From: Bacteroidales bacterium
Lineage (GTDB): Bacteria; Bacteroidota; Bacteroidia; Bacteroidales; P3
NCBI GenBank assembly: GCA_017988355.1
Contig: JAGNRX010000026.1
Location: 1 to 10,394 of the forward strand
Length of the DNA: 10,394 bases
Reading direction: 5' to 3'
This document shows, one piece after another, positions 1 to 6,260 of this stretch. Numbering within the stretch: position 1 is the first letter of the stretch; each line of letters opens with the position of its first letter. The translations under genes and the position numbers were made by a program. The notes beneath the pieces were generated by a model. That model made no database searches, had not been told where the DNA came from, and saw only the letters and a list, made by a program, of their open reading frames with translations.

Positions 1-392
1 GGATGCTTAGCAATTAGATATTTGCCATTATGGTAGTTTGTGTATATTACCTTTCCTGAAATAGGGTAGCGGTTAACATGCACGTTGTTTGGAGACATAA
101 AGGTTGAGATTTGAATACATTCTGTCTTTAGAAATTCTGGCTCAATTATCCTTTCAACAACCACAATTGTACCATCTGCCGAACCAATTATTTGATTAGG
201 ATTATGCACTAACTCACGAGCGGGTATCCTGAAAAACCGAATAACGATTAGTGCAAGAATAATAATGCCTGCTGAAAGCGTGTACCAATACCAATTCCAG
301 TCATTAATGAAACGATGCATTAGACTTAAAAGAATAACAACTATAACCGTTGTTATTGCAATGATTCTGTAACCTTCTTTATGTATATACAT
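1..392 (-). CDS. psd: phosphatidylserine decarboxylase, N-terminal part (cut by window edge)
   Basis: This enzyme decarboxylates phosphatidylserine to phosphatidylethanolamine at the inner membrane. Only the first 130 codons are inside the window. The reading begins MYIHKEGYRI, followed by two hydrophobic stretches (about residues 10-24 and 36-53) that fit membrane segments. A SADG motif lies at 71-74, and the conserved block FMSPNNVHVNRYPISGKV at 98-115 leads into YHNGKYLIAKHP. That block is characteristic of the short bacterial Psd type. The pyruvoyl-forming GS(T/S) cleavage site lies beyond the edge, so activity cannot be judged. The ATG sits 7 bases after the cdsA stop, and cdsA makes the CDP-diacylglycerol from which phosphatidylserine is made, so the context supports the call. 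Confidence 0.93.
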   Translation of the reverse strand, partial: MYIHKEGYRIIAITTVIVVILLSLMHRFINDWNWYWYTLSAGIIILALIVIRFFRIPARELVHNPNQIIGSADGTIVVVERIIEPEFLKTECIQISTFMSPNNVHVNRYPISGKVIYTNYHNGKYLIAKH

Positions 393-399
393 TTCTATA

Positions 400-1230
400 T
401 TAATTTAATCGTAAAAATAAGTAAGTGAAAATAAAAGGGATAATAAAGAATATAATATCAAATCTATCTAGAAACCCACCGTGTCCTGGTAATATGTTTC
501 CGCTATCCTTAACTCCCATCTGTCTCTTAAACATAGACTCAACTAAGTCTCCATAGGTTCCGATAATAGAAACTAAGGCTCCCATTATCATAAAGTCAAA
601 GAACATTAGAGGAGTTATTGTGAATTTATAAAGAATTATGGATGCAATTTGAACAGCCACAAATCCACCAAAGAAACCTTCCCAGCTTTTCTTAGGAGAT
701 ATTCTTTCAAATAATCTATTCTTGCCAAACTTAACTCCAACCAAATAAGCAAAAGTGTCGTTGCACCAAGCAAGAATAAAGATACTAAGTAGTAGGATAG
801 GGATAAATGTATTTGTTGTAAGACTTGGGTTTACAATGAAGTTAGTTAGCCCCATTGGAATAACAATATATACTATGCCTAAGATAGTATATGCAATATT
901 GGTAAAAGGATTGCCTTTCTTATTATATAGTTCAACAATAAAGATAAGGAAGACTAATAGTAGGGATAAGGCTATTGCATATTTATTATCAATCTCGAAT
1001 GCCTTAAGTGAAAAGCTTAGATATGTTGTTATTGCTAATGAAAATCCTAAGATGTTTTGTGCAAATATATCTTTTATCTTTGAGTTTTTATAGAATTCGT
1101 ATAGGGATATAAGTGCAACTAATCCAAAGAAAGCAGATAGAATAATGGGATTAAACATAATTGCAGAAACGACAGCAATTACATAAACGGCCCCTGTTAT
1201 TGATCTTTTAGTAAAATTATTCATAGGCAT
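400..1230 (-). CDS. cdsA: phosphatidate cytidylyltransferase (CDP-diglyceride synthase)
   Basis: CdsA condenses CTP and phosphatidic acid to CDP-diacylglycerol, the branch point of phospholipid synthesis. The 276-residue product is a polytopic membrane protein, with hydrophobic segments throughout (for example about 13-45, 62-76, 84-100, 113-132, 142-164, 189-204 and 258-274). The C-terminal family signature is clear at about 232-258: S-x-F-KR, then KDSGNILPGHGGFLDRFD, which carries the metal and substrate-binding acidic residues. The ATG at 1230 lies 2 bases after the stop of the upstream LUD gene. A second ATG two codons later (1224) gives MNNFTKRSITG, which resembles the usual start of Bacteroidota homologues and may be the true one. 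The gene lies within the rsfS-ftsH-LUD-cdsA-psd run and is probably cotranscribed with it. Confidence 0.96.
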   Translation of the reverse strand: MPMNNFTKRSITGAVYVIAVVSAIMFNPIILSAFFGLVALISLYEFYKNSKIKDIFAQNILGFSLAITTYLSFSLKAFEIDNKYAIALSLLLVFLIFIVELYNKKGNPFTNIAYTILGIVYIVIPMGLTNFIVNPSLTTNTFIPILLLSIFILAWCNDTFAYLVGVKFGKNRLFERISPKKSWEGFFGGFVAVQIASIILYKFTITPLMFFDFMIMGALVSIIGTYGDLVESMFKRQMGVKDSGNILPGHGGFLDRFDIIFFIIPFIFTYLFLRLN

Positions 1231-1232
1231 TG

Positions 1233-1838
1233 CTAATTAGTTTGAATTAGGTTTTCGACAGTGAAAAGATATAATTCCTTTATTTCTTCTTTTAATAGGT
1301 AGTTAGGGTTTAGGGTCGTTATGAATTTTGGCATATCTTCAGCTAATTGATTAAGACTTGTCTTTAAGTCCGTTAGGATTTGAGATGTAAAGACAATAAT
1401 AATTAGAATATTAGGTAGCTTGCTAAAATCACTATCAACTTCGTTTGAAGTAATTGTAATTAAACTATTTCTTGAAGAAACACTATGACAAAGGGTTATT
1501 CCAACTTCTGTTTTCCCTTCACCAATTAGGTTAGTGTGAATACCATTTGTTATTAAGAAATCCTTTAAGGAATTGCCATAGGAGAGGATTTGATTTGTCC
1601 AGTTCCTATATCCAATTAAGGAGTTAAGCTTATTTATCATATCTTCTTCATTCTTGCAATAGACAAACTTTCCTCCATTTCCAACAATTGATTCAGCAAA
1701 TACCATCACTGGGTCGTCATTTATTGGAGCATAGATATTTGATTCCATATCTAAATTCAAATATGGTATATCTGCCTTGTCAAGCAAAGAATTACGGATA
1801 AGTTTTAAAACCTTTCCTTTTTCAGAATTTCCTTTCAC
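1233..1838 (-). CDS. LUD-domain protein (LutC/YkgG-like), function unknown
   Basis: This is a 201-residue soluble protein with no membrane segment. I assign it to the LUD (lactate utilization, LutC/YkgG) family from its size, its position between ftsH and cdsA, and a region at about 107-150 (GEGKTEVGITLCHSVSSRNS followed by a hydrophobic strand). This region resembles the LUD core 'VGIT.a..aiAetGs'. The family's usual AETG element is replaced here by SSRN, so the match is weak and a specific lactate role should not be inferred. The start codon is GTG at 1838, 6 bases beyond the ftsH stop. The next in-frame Met is residue 31, which would remove the N-terminal helix, so GTG is preferred. Tight spacing on both sides implies translation coupled to ftsH and cdsA. 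It could also be a divergent NagB/RpiA-like fold protein. Confidence 0.72.
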   Translation of the reverse strand: MKGNSEKGKVLKLIRNSLLDKADIPYLNLDMESNIYAPINDDPVMVFAESIVGNGGKFVYCKNEEDMINKLNSLIGYRNWTNQILSYGNSLKDFLITNGIHTNLIGEGKTEVGITLCHSVSSRNSLITITSNEVDSDFSKLPNILIIIVFTSQILTDLKTSLNQLAEDMPKFITTLNPNYLLKEEIKELYLFTVENLIQTN

Positions 1839-1844
1839 AAGTTT

Positions 1845-3959
1845 TTATTCACTAATTGTTTCAGACTTGTTTTCTTGTCCCTCTTCGATTAATTCCTTTT
1901 CGTCCTTTATCTCTTCTTGTAACTCTTCCTTTTCATCATCAAATGGACGTTTACCAAAGATTCTTTCCAAGTCTTCTCTAAATATTACTTCTTTTTCAAG
2001 TAGTAGCAAAGCAAGTGTATCAAGCTTTTCCCTGTTTTCAGTTAGGATTTCTTTAGCCTTTAGGTATGCCTCTTCAATCATCTTATGAATTTCATCATCT
2101 ATTCTTTCTGCAGTCTTTTCTGAGAAAGGCTTAGTAAAACCATATTCCGATTGTCCTGAGGAATCGTAGTAACTTAGATTTCCTATTTTATCGTTAAGTC
2201 CATAATATGCAACCATTGAATATGCCATCTTAGTGGTTCTTTCAAGGTCGTTTAAAGCTCCGGTTGAAACTTCTCCAAAGACTATCTCTTCAGATGCACG
2301 TCCTCCAAGTAGAGAAATCATTTGATGAAGCATCTGTGTTTTGGTTGTTATCTGTCTTTCTTCTGGCAAGTACCATGCAGCACCAAGGGCTTGACCTCTA
2401 GGAACAATTGTTACCTTAACTAAAGGATGTGCATGTTCAAGCATCCAACTAACAGAAGCGTGTCCTGCTTCGTGGTATGCAATTGTCTTCTTTTCGTTAG
2501 GTGCAATTACTTTGTTCTTCTTTTCTAATCCCCCAACAATTCTATCAACTGCATCAAGGAAGTCTTGCTTACCTATTAGTTTCTTATTATGTCTTGCTGC
2601 AATAAGTGCAGATTCATTACAAACATTAGCAATATCTGCTCCTGAGAACCCAGGAGTTTGTCTTGCAAGAAAATCTAAATCAACTTCTTTCTTATCATAT
2701 TTAAGGTTCTTTGTATGTACCTTGAATATTGCTTTTCTTTCTATAAGGTCAGGTAAATCAACATAGATTTGGCGGTCAAAACGACCAGCACGCAATAATG
2801 CCTTATCTAAAACATCAGCACGGTTGGTTGCTGCAAGAATAATAACTCCTGCATTTGTTCCAAAACCATCCATTTCTGTAAGTAGTTGGTTAAGGGTGTT
2901 CTCTCTCTCATCGTTTGAACCAGATGCTAAGTTCTTTCCTCTTGCACGACCTATTGCATCAATCTCATCAATAAAGATTATACAAGGTGCTTTTTCTTTT
3001 GCTGTCTTAAATAAATCCCTTACTCTTGAAGCTCCAACACCAACAAACATCTCAACAAAGTCAGACCCAGAAATTGAGAAGAAAGGAACCTTTGCCTCTC
3101 CTGCAACTGCTTTTGCTAATAATGTTTTTCCTGTGCCTGGAAGTCCAACAAGTAATGCTCCTTTTGGAATCTTTCCTCCCAAATCGGTGTATTTCTTAGA
3201 GTTTTTCAAAAAGTCAACAATCTCCATCACTTCAATCTTTGCTCCTTCTAGTCCTGCAACATCTGCAAAGGTAACTTTCACATCGTTTTCTTTGTCGTAG
3301 AGTCTTGCTTTAGACTTGCCAACATTGAAAACTCCACCCATTCCTCCGCCACCACCGCCAGAGCTTCCGCCTCTCATCATCCTGAAAAATACTATCCAAA
3401 TGATAATAAGGATTGCAAAAGGAAGTATGAAAGATATGCTATCGCCCCAAAAGTTTTTCCTTGTTTCAAATGTTAGAGTTATTCTATTTGAGCTTATGAT
3501 TTCATTTTTTACAACCTGGCTCTCAACACCAATAGTATCTTTTGCTATAAACTGGTTTTCGATATCTTTTAGTTGATCTCTGAAATAAAGGAAGTCATCA
3601 AACTTATATATATAGAAAGCATCTTTTGGTGTAGCTTGGTTCCCAAAAAGTCCTGACTTAGGTTTCAAGTCGCCATAAGTCGTGTCTGATTCTAGAGACT
3701 TAGCATCAATATATATTTCTGCAAATTCTTTATTGACAACTGATATTTTCGAGTAATCCTTCTTTAATAGGACTTGTTGTAATTTGTCCCATCCAATTTC
3801 CTTATTGATTTTACTATCTCCACTGTCTGTGAAAAATATAATACCAATAAAAATAAATATTGCGATGTATATCCAATATATATTAAATGTGAATTTAGGT
3901 TTTTTGCCTAAAGGGTTTTTGAAACTGGGTTTCTTATTTTTTGAATCGTTTGTATTCAT
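1845..3959 (-). CDS. ftsH: ATP-dependent zinc metalloprotease FtsH
   Basis: FtsH is a membrane-anchored hexameric AAA+ protease that removes misassembled membrane proteins and short-lived regulators. The 704-residue product shows the full domain order. There is a first membrane segment at about 28-44, a periplasmic domain to about 172, a second membrane segment at 175-193, and a Gly/Ser-rich linker at 197-209. The AAA module has Walker A GLPGTGKT 272-279, pore loop MFVG 304-307, Walker B IIFIDEID 327-334, and a second region of homology with TNR 378-380 and GRFDRQ 392-397. The peptidase domain has HEAGH at 496-500 and a likely third zinc ligand, Asp571. The tail from about 671 is very acidic and looks disordered. 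The usual Pro after the first Walker A Gly is Leu here. Its ATG is 16 bases after the rsfS stop, and all catalytic residues are present. Confidence 0.98.
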   Translation of the reverse strand: MNTNDSKNKKPSFKNPLGKKPKFTFNIYWIYIAIFIFIGIIFFTDSGDSKINKEIGWDKLQQVLLKKDYSKISVVNKEFAEIYIDAKSLESDTTYGDLKPKSGLFGNQATPKDAFYIYKFDDFLYFRDQLKDIENQFIAKDTIGVESQVVKNEIISSNRITLTFETRKNFWGDSISFILPFAILIIIWIVFFRMMRGGSSGGGGGGMGGVFNVGKSKARLYDKENDVKVTFADVAGLEGAKIEVMEIVDFLKNSKKYTDLGGKIPKGALLVGLPGTGKTLLAKAVAGEAKVPFFSISGSDFVEMFVGVGASRVRDLFKTAKEKAPCIIFIDEIDAIGRARGKNLASGSNDERENTLNQLLTEMDGFGTNAGVIILAATNRADVLDKALLRAGRFDRQIYVDLPDLIERKAIFKVHTKNLKYDKKEVDLDFLARQTPGFSGADIANVCNESALIAARHNKKLIGKQDFLDAVDRIVGGLEKKNKVIAPNEKKTIAYHEAGHASVSWMLEHAHPLVKVTIVPRGQALGAAWYLPEERQITTKTQMLHQMISLLGGRASEEIVFGEVSTGALNDLERTTKMAYSMVAYYGLNDKIGNLSYYDSSGQSEYGFTKPFSEKTAERIDDEIHKMIEEAYLKAKEILTENREKLDTLALLLLEKEVIFREDLERIFGKRPFDDEKEELQEEIKDEKELIEEGQENKSETISE

Positions 3960-3975
3960 AAACTTTTCTAATCTT

Positions 3976-4356
3976 TTAATCTATGTTCTCCAATCGAGTT
4001 TGAGGAGCGTCTTTCCACATTTGTTCAATTCTGTAGAAATCTCTTGTTTCTTCAAGCATAACATGAACTATTACATCAAAATAATCGAGTAATACCCATT
4101 GACAATTTTGTAGTCCTTCAACTCTTTTTGGATTTAATCCTGTTGCTTTTTTAATTTCACAATCAACAGATTCTGATAATGTGTCAACATGTGAAGGTGA
4201 ATTTCCTGTACAAATAACGTAAAAATCAAATAACGAACCCTCAACATTTCTTAGGTCTATTGTAGTTATTTCTCTTCCTTTTTTCTCTTGCATCCCTTTG
4301 ATTGCTATCTCAACCATCATTTGGGATAATTTATTTTCTGTTTTCTTTACTGCCAT
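3976..4356 (-). CDS. rsfS: ribosome silencing factor RsfS (YbeB/Iojap family)
   Basis: RsfS binds ribosomal protein uL14 (L14) on the free 50S subunit and blocks joining with 30S, lowering translation under starvation. The 126-residue product has the family's conserved blocks: DFYVICTGNSPSHV at 44-57 and QWVLLDYFDVIVHVMLEETR followed by DFYRIEQMWKDA at 86-117. Length is typical, and the short N-terminal helix (about 6-24) is in place. It is the first gene of the minus-strand operon. A -7-like TATATTTG sits 22 bases upstream of its ATG, at 4385-4378. Its position before ftsH puts a ribosome dormancy factor under the same promoter as membrane quality control and phospholipid synthesis. Confidence 0.95.
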   Translation of the reverse strand: MAVKKTENKLSQMMVEIAIKGMQEKKGREITTIDLRNVEGSLFDFYVICTGNSPSHVDTLSESVDCEIKKATGLNPKRVEGLQNCQWVLLDYFDVIVHVMLEETRDFYRIEQMWKDAPQTRLENID

Positions 4357-4377
4357 TTAAGTGTTTTATTTAACTTG

Positions 4378-4385
4378 CAAATATA
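4378..4385 (-). promoter_or_regulatory. predicted promoter (-7 element) of the rsfS-ftsH-LUD-cdsA-psd operon
   Basis: Read on the minus strand this is TATATTTG, an exact match to the Bacteroidota -7 consensus TAnnTTTG, 21-22 bases before the rsfS start codon. No good -33 TTTG is found at the usual 19-21 base spacing; the -33 area is instead occupied by a perfect small palindrome (4401-4414). The call rests on one short motif in AT-rich DNA. Confidence 0.5.
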
Positions 4386-4400
4386 TAAAATAATAACCAA

Positions 4401-4414
4401 CGAAATGAATTTCG
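4401..4414. repeat. perfect 6+2+6 palindrome overlapping the rsfS -33 region
   Basis: The sequence is CGAAAT-GA-ATTTCG, with arms that are exact reverse complements. It lies just upstream of the rsfS -7 element, about where the -33 contact and a regulator would sit. It could be an operator; no regulator is identified. Confidence 0.45.
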
Positions 4415-4525
4415 CCTGATTTAAATTTATTGTCTATCGATAAGAATCTCCATTTCTTATAAAAACTGAGACTAAAACAAAGTAATAAATAGCTATAATC
4501 AAGCACTAAATTCCTATCTCTTTAT

Positions 4526-4627
4526 TTCATTTTGCTAAGATGTGCATCTCAGTGTGCTAAGATGCCCATCTCAAGACGCTAAGATGCCCATCTCAGTAAG
4601 CTAAGATGGGCATCTTAGTAAAATGAA
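4526..4627. repeat. outer inverted repeat (17-base arms) enclosing the palindrome array
   Basis: The left arm TTCATTTTGCTAAGATG (4526-4542) and the right arm CATCTTAGTAAAATGAA (4611-4627) are reverse complements at 16 of 17 positions, the single mismatch being G against A in the middle. The arms extend past the edges of the first and fourth 18-base units, so the whole 102-base block has two-fold symmetry. TCTTT occurs near both ends (4519-4523 and 4628-4632), but this is too short and AT-rich to claim as a target duplication. The block could fold into a large cruciform or branched hairpin, or be a small non-coding mobile element. Confidence 0.7.
4534..4617. repeat. array of four 18-base palindromic units, period 22
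   Basis: Units start at 4534, 4556, 4578 and 4600 and are separated by 4-base spacers (GTGT, AGAC, GTAA). The type unit is GCTAAGATGCCCATCTCA (units 2 and 3 are identical). Unit 1 differs at one base (TG for CC at the centre). Unit 4 has GG at the centre and ends TTA, which makes its core the reverse complement of units 2 and 3. Every unit contains AGATG-NN-CATCT, a perfect 5+2+5 dyad. There is no coding potential. Spacers are far too short for CRISPR. The position between two divergent promoters and a period near two helical turns would fit a multi-site operator. A short palindromic dispersed element is the alternative. Confidence 0.8.
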
Positions 4628-4643
4628 TCTTTGTTCTAATAAT

Positions 4644-4678
4644 TTTATGTGGTGTTTCACTAAGTTTATGTGGCGTTT
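4644..4678. repeat. pair of near-identical 14-mers, 21 bases apart
   Basis: TTTATGTGGTGTTT (4644-4657) and TTTATGTGGCGTTT (4665-4678) match at 13 of 14 positions and repeat at a 21-base interval, close to the period of the neighbouring palindrome array. They lie about 50 bases upstream of the birA -7 element and could be protein-binding half sites on the same helical face. Function unknown. Confidence 0.55.
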
Positions 4679-4724
4679 TGTTCAAATTATTCTTCGTTTT
4701 AGGCTAATAACCATAAATTATATT

Positions 4725-4732
4725 TATATTTG
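4725..4732 (+). promoter_or_regulatory. predicted promoter (-7 element) of birA
   Basis: TATATTTG matches TAnnTTTG exactly and ends 28 bases before the birA ATG, giving a short untranslated leader. No convincing -33 TTTG is seen at 19-21 bases upstream. The same octamer serves the divergent rsfS operon. Confidence 0.5.
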
Positions 4733-4760
4733 TAACGTCTTTCTTTAAACAATATGATTA

Positions 4761-5498
4761 ATGAGTGAAAATAAATATAATATACTTTCTTTTGATTCTT
4801 TAGCCTCAACTCAGACTTCTTTAATTGGGATGGATTTAAGTGAGCTTCCAGAGTGGACTATTCTTATTGCTAAGAATCAGACTAGTGGAAGGGGGCAAAG
4901 CAAGAATGTTTGGGAATCTGAGGATGGTAAAAATCTTACGTTCTCTATCTTACTCAAACCTTCTTTTATTAATATAGCTGATCAGTTTCTTATTACTCAA
5001 GTTCTTTCACTCGGTATTTATGATTTTTTATCTAAGTATATTCAGGATGTATGTATAAAGTGGCCTAATGATATATATGTTAAAAAGAATAAGATTGGAG
5101 GTATATTAGTTAATAATAAATTGCAGGGTGCGGATTTTACTTTCTCTATTTGTGGAATTGGTTTAAATATTAATCAAACATCTTTCTCTAATTCTCCTAA
5201 CCCTACGTCAATGAAGATTGAATTAGGGGAAGATTTTAATTCTCATGTTTTATTATTTGATTTGCTTAACTGTATTTATAGTAGATACGATAGTTTAAAG
5301 ACAAAAAAGGTTTTATCTTATCAAGAAGAGTATAAGTCAAAATTGTTATACTATAATGTTTGGGGTAGATATGAATATGAAGGATTTTTGGTTGAAGCGA
5401 AAATATTAGATGTTAATCAATATGGTCATCTAATATTAGTGAAAAGGGATGAAACAAGGATTGAAGCCGACTTAAAACAACTAAAATTCTGCCATTGA
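4761..5498 (+). CDS. birA: biotin--[acetyl-CoA-carboxylase] ligase, without DNA-binding domain
   Basis: The enzyme activates biotin to biotinyl-AMP and attaches it to the lysine of biotin carboxyl carrier domains in the cytosol. The 245-residue protein has the ligase motifs in order: a substrate-binding start with STQ at 16-18, SGRGQ at 42-46 (the glycine-rich adenylate loop), KWPNDI at 100-105 and NKIGGIL at 110-116. Lys111 is at the position of the biotin/AMP-binding lysine of E. coli BirA. CGIGLNIN follows at 131-138. The protein begins directly with the catalytic domain and lacks the N-terminal winged-helix of E. coli BirA, so it should not repress biotin genes itself. A small C-terminal SH3-like part (about 200-242) follows. 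The ATG at 4761 is the only sensible start. It is transcribed away from rsfS and appears to be monocistronic. Confidence 0.95.
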   Translation: MSENKYNILSFDSLASTQTSLIGMDLSELPEWTILIAKNQTSGRGQSKNVWESEDGKNLTFSILLKPSFINIADQFLITQVLSLGIYDFLSKYIQDVCIKWPNDIYVKKNKIGGILVNNKLQGADFTFSICGIGLNINQTSFSNSPNPTSMKIELGEDFNSHVLLFDLLNCIYSRYDSLKTKKVLSYQEEYKSKLLYYNVWGRYEYEGFLVEAKILDVNQYGHLILVKRDETRIEADLKQLKFCH

Positions 5499-5594
5499 TT
5501 AATAACTAAACGATATTTTCTTTAAAATAAATATTTCATTTTAATGTAGTTGGCTTTTCATAATATATCTTTTCTATGTTTTTTTGTAAAAAAA

Positions 5595-5626
5595 TTAGGT
5601 AGGGATGTTCAAAGTTAGTATTTTTG
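5595..5626 (+). promoter_or_regulatory. predicted upstream promoter (P1) of the tRNA-tuf operon
   Basis: The -7 element TATTTTTG (5619-5626) fits TAnnTTTG. Twenty bases upstream is TTAG (5595-5598), one mismatch from the -33 TTTG. Transcription from here would start near 5633 and run through the boxA-like sequence before the first tRNA. Confidence 0.45.
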
Positions 5627-5649
5627 CACTCTCTTTTCAACAAAGTGAT

Positions 5650-5660
5650 TGCTCTTTGAA
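5650..5660 (+). promoter_or_regulatory. boxA-like antitermination element
   Basis: TGCTCTTTGAA closely resembles the rRNA leader boxA (E. coli TGCTCTTTAACA), bound by NusB-NusE in antitermination of stable RNA operons. It lies downstream of P1 and upstream of P2 and the tRNAs. A CAAAG/CTTTG stem (5641-5645 with 5654-5658) partly covers it. The role is inferred from the match and position only. Confidence 0.45.
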
Positions 5661-5710
5661 ATATCTGATAGGCCAATAAATTGAACATTTTAAATAAAAT
5701 GATGAAATAC

Positions 5711-5741
5711 TTGGTCATATCAGAAAAAATTTATAATTTTG
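5711..5741 (+). promoter_or_regulatory. predicted main promoter (P2) of the tRNA-tuf operon
   Basis: TTG at 5711-5713 and TAATTTTG at 5734-5741 (TAnnTTTG) are separated by 20 bases, the ideal spacing for a Bacteroidota housekeeping promoter. Transcription would start near 5748, about 23 bases before tRNA-Thr. This is the best-formed promoter in the window. Confidence 0.65.
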
Positions 5742-5770
5742 CAATCCCTTTTATTTAAATAGGGGAAAAT

Positions 5771-5844
5771 GCCGATGTAGCTCAGTTGGCCAGAGCAGCT
5801 GATTTGTAATCAGCTGGTCGGGGGTTCGAATCCCTCCATCGGCT
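5771..5844 (+). tRNA. tRNA-Thr (anticodon UGU)
   Basis: The 74-base cloverleaf is clear: acceptor GCCGATG pairs with CATCGGC, the anticodon stem is GCTGA/TCAGC with loop TTTGTAA (anticodon TGT), and the T arm is GGGGG-TTCGAAT-CCCTC. The discriminator is T, and CCA is not encoded. First gene of the tRNA-tuf operon, it corresponds to thrU of E. coli and reads ACA and related codons. Confidence 0.96.
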
Positions 5845-5854
5845 CATAAATTAA

Positions 5855-5936
5855 GGGAAGGTTCCAGAGTGGTTAAATGGGGCAGACTGTAAATCTGTTG
5901 GCGACGCCTTCGTTGGTTCGAATCCAACCCTTCCCA
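5855..5936 (+). tRNA. tRNA-Tyr (anticodon GUA)
   Basis: This 82-base tRNA has the long variable arm of class II. Acceptor GGGAAGG pairs with CCTTCCC; the anticodon stem GCAGA/TCTGT carries loop CTGTAAA (anticodon GTA). The T arm is TTGG-TTCGAAT-CCAA and the discriminator is A. CCA is not encoded. It follows tRNA-Thr after 10 bases and corresponds to tyrU of E. coli. Confidence 0.96.
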
Positions 5937-5987
5937 CAAATGATTGTCCATTTCATAAGAATAGACAAAGAGTTTAAAATTATACAA

Positions 5988-6060
5988 GCGGAAGTAGCTC
6001 ATTTGGTAGAGCGATAGCCTTCCAAGCTATAGGTGGCGGGTTCGAGGCCCGTCTTCCGCT
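5988..6060 (+). tRNA. tRNA-Gly (anticodon UCC)
   Basis: A 73-base tRNA: acceptor GCGGAAG/CTTCCGC, anticodon stem ATAGC/GCTAT with loop CTTCCAA (anticodon TCC), T arm GCGGG-TTCGAGG-CCCGT, discriminator T, no encoded CCA. It corresponds to glyT in the E. coli operon. The 51-base gap before it contains a small TTGTC/GACAA hairpin (5944-5968) that may be a processing site. Confidence 0.96.
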
Positions 6061-6071
6061 CAAAGCTTCAA

Positions 6072-6103
6072 AAGAGCGAGTTAGGCTTTACTGACTCGTT
6101 CTT
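6072..6103 (+). other. strong intergenic hairpin between tRNA-Gly and tRNA-Thr
   Basis: AAGAGCGAGTTAG (6072-6084) pairs with CTGACTCGTTCTT (6091-6103) over 13 positions, two of them G-U, around loop GCTTTA. There is no T-run after it, so a standard intrinsic terminator is unlikely. A processing stem for the multi-tRNA transcript is a reasonable alternative. Confidence 0.6.
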
Positions 6104-6123
6104 ATTGGCATAAATAATGTTAA

Positions 6124-6195
6124 GCCGTTGTAGCTCAGTGGTAGAGTACTTCCTTGGTAAGGAAGGGGTCACGAGTTCAACTCTCGTCAATGGCT
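6124..6195 (+). tRNA. tRNA-Thr (anticodon GGU)
   Basis: A 72-base tRNA: acceptor GCCGTTG/CAATGGC with one G-U pair, anticodon stem CTTCC/GGAAG with loop TTGGTAA (anticodon GGT), T arm ACGAG-TTCAACT-CTCGT, discriminator T and no encoded CCA. It corresponds to thrT of E. coli and lies 65 bases before tuf, completing decoding of threonine codons with the UGU tRNA at the operon start. Confidence 0.95.
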
Positions 6196-6260
6196 CTTTC
6201 AAAACTTAAGGTAAATATAGAAAACAAAATTAAAAACAATTTATTAATACGTCAATTATT

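Larger units (their letters stand above)
5499..5770 (+). other. non-coding leader region between birA and the tRNA cluster
   Basis: These 272 very AT-rich bases hold no supportable gene. What can be seen is two promoter-like element pairs (5595-5626 and 5711-5741) and a boxA-like TGCTCTTTGAA (5650-5660). An A/T mirror hairpin of seven T, GT and seven A (5579-5594) is too weak to call a terminator for birA. The combination suggests the start of the tRNA-tuf transcription unit. Confidence 0.6.

Noticed and set aside
2824-3300. 158-codon plus-strand open frame opposite ftsH
   Set aside because: It is antisense to the AAA domain of ftsH, which is fully conserved in its own frame; the open frame is a reflection of that coding strand.
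4534-4617. Possible CRISPR array
   Set aside because: Repeats are 18 bases with 4-base spacers and strong internal palindromes, and no cas genes are present; spacer length rules out CRISPR.
4519-4632. TCTTT target-site duplication flanking the palindrome block
   Set aside because: Only five AT-rich bases, and the left copy is separated from the arm by two bases; not distinguishable from chance.
5579-5594. Terminator for birA (seven T, GT, seven A)
   Set aside because: The stem is only A-T pairs with a 2-base loop and no following T-run on the plus strand; it is too weak to support a terminator call.
5536-5718. 60-codon minus-strand open frame in the tRNA leader region
   Set aside because: It overlaps both predicted promoters and the boxA-like element, has low-complexity AT-driven composition, and resembles no family I know; chance open frame is more likely.
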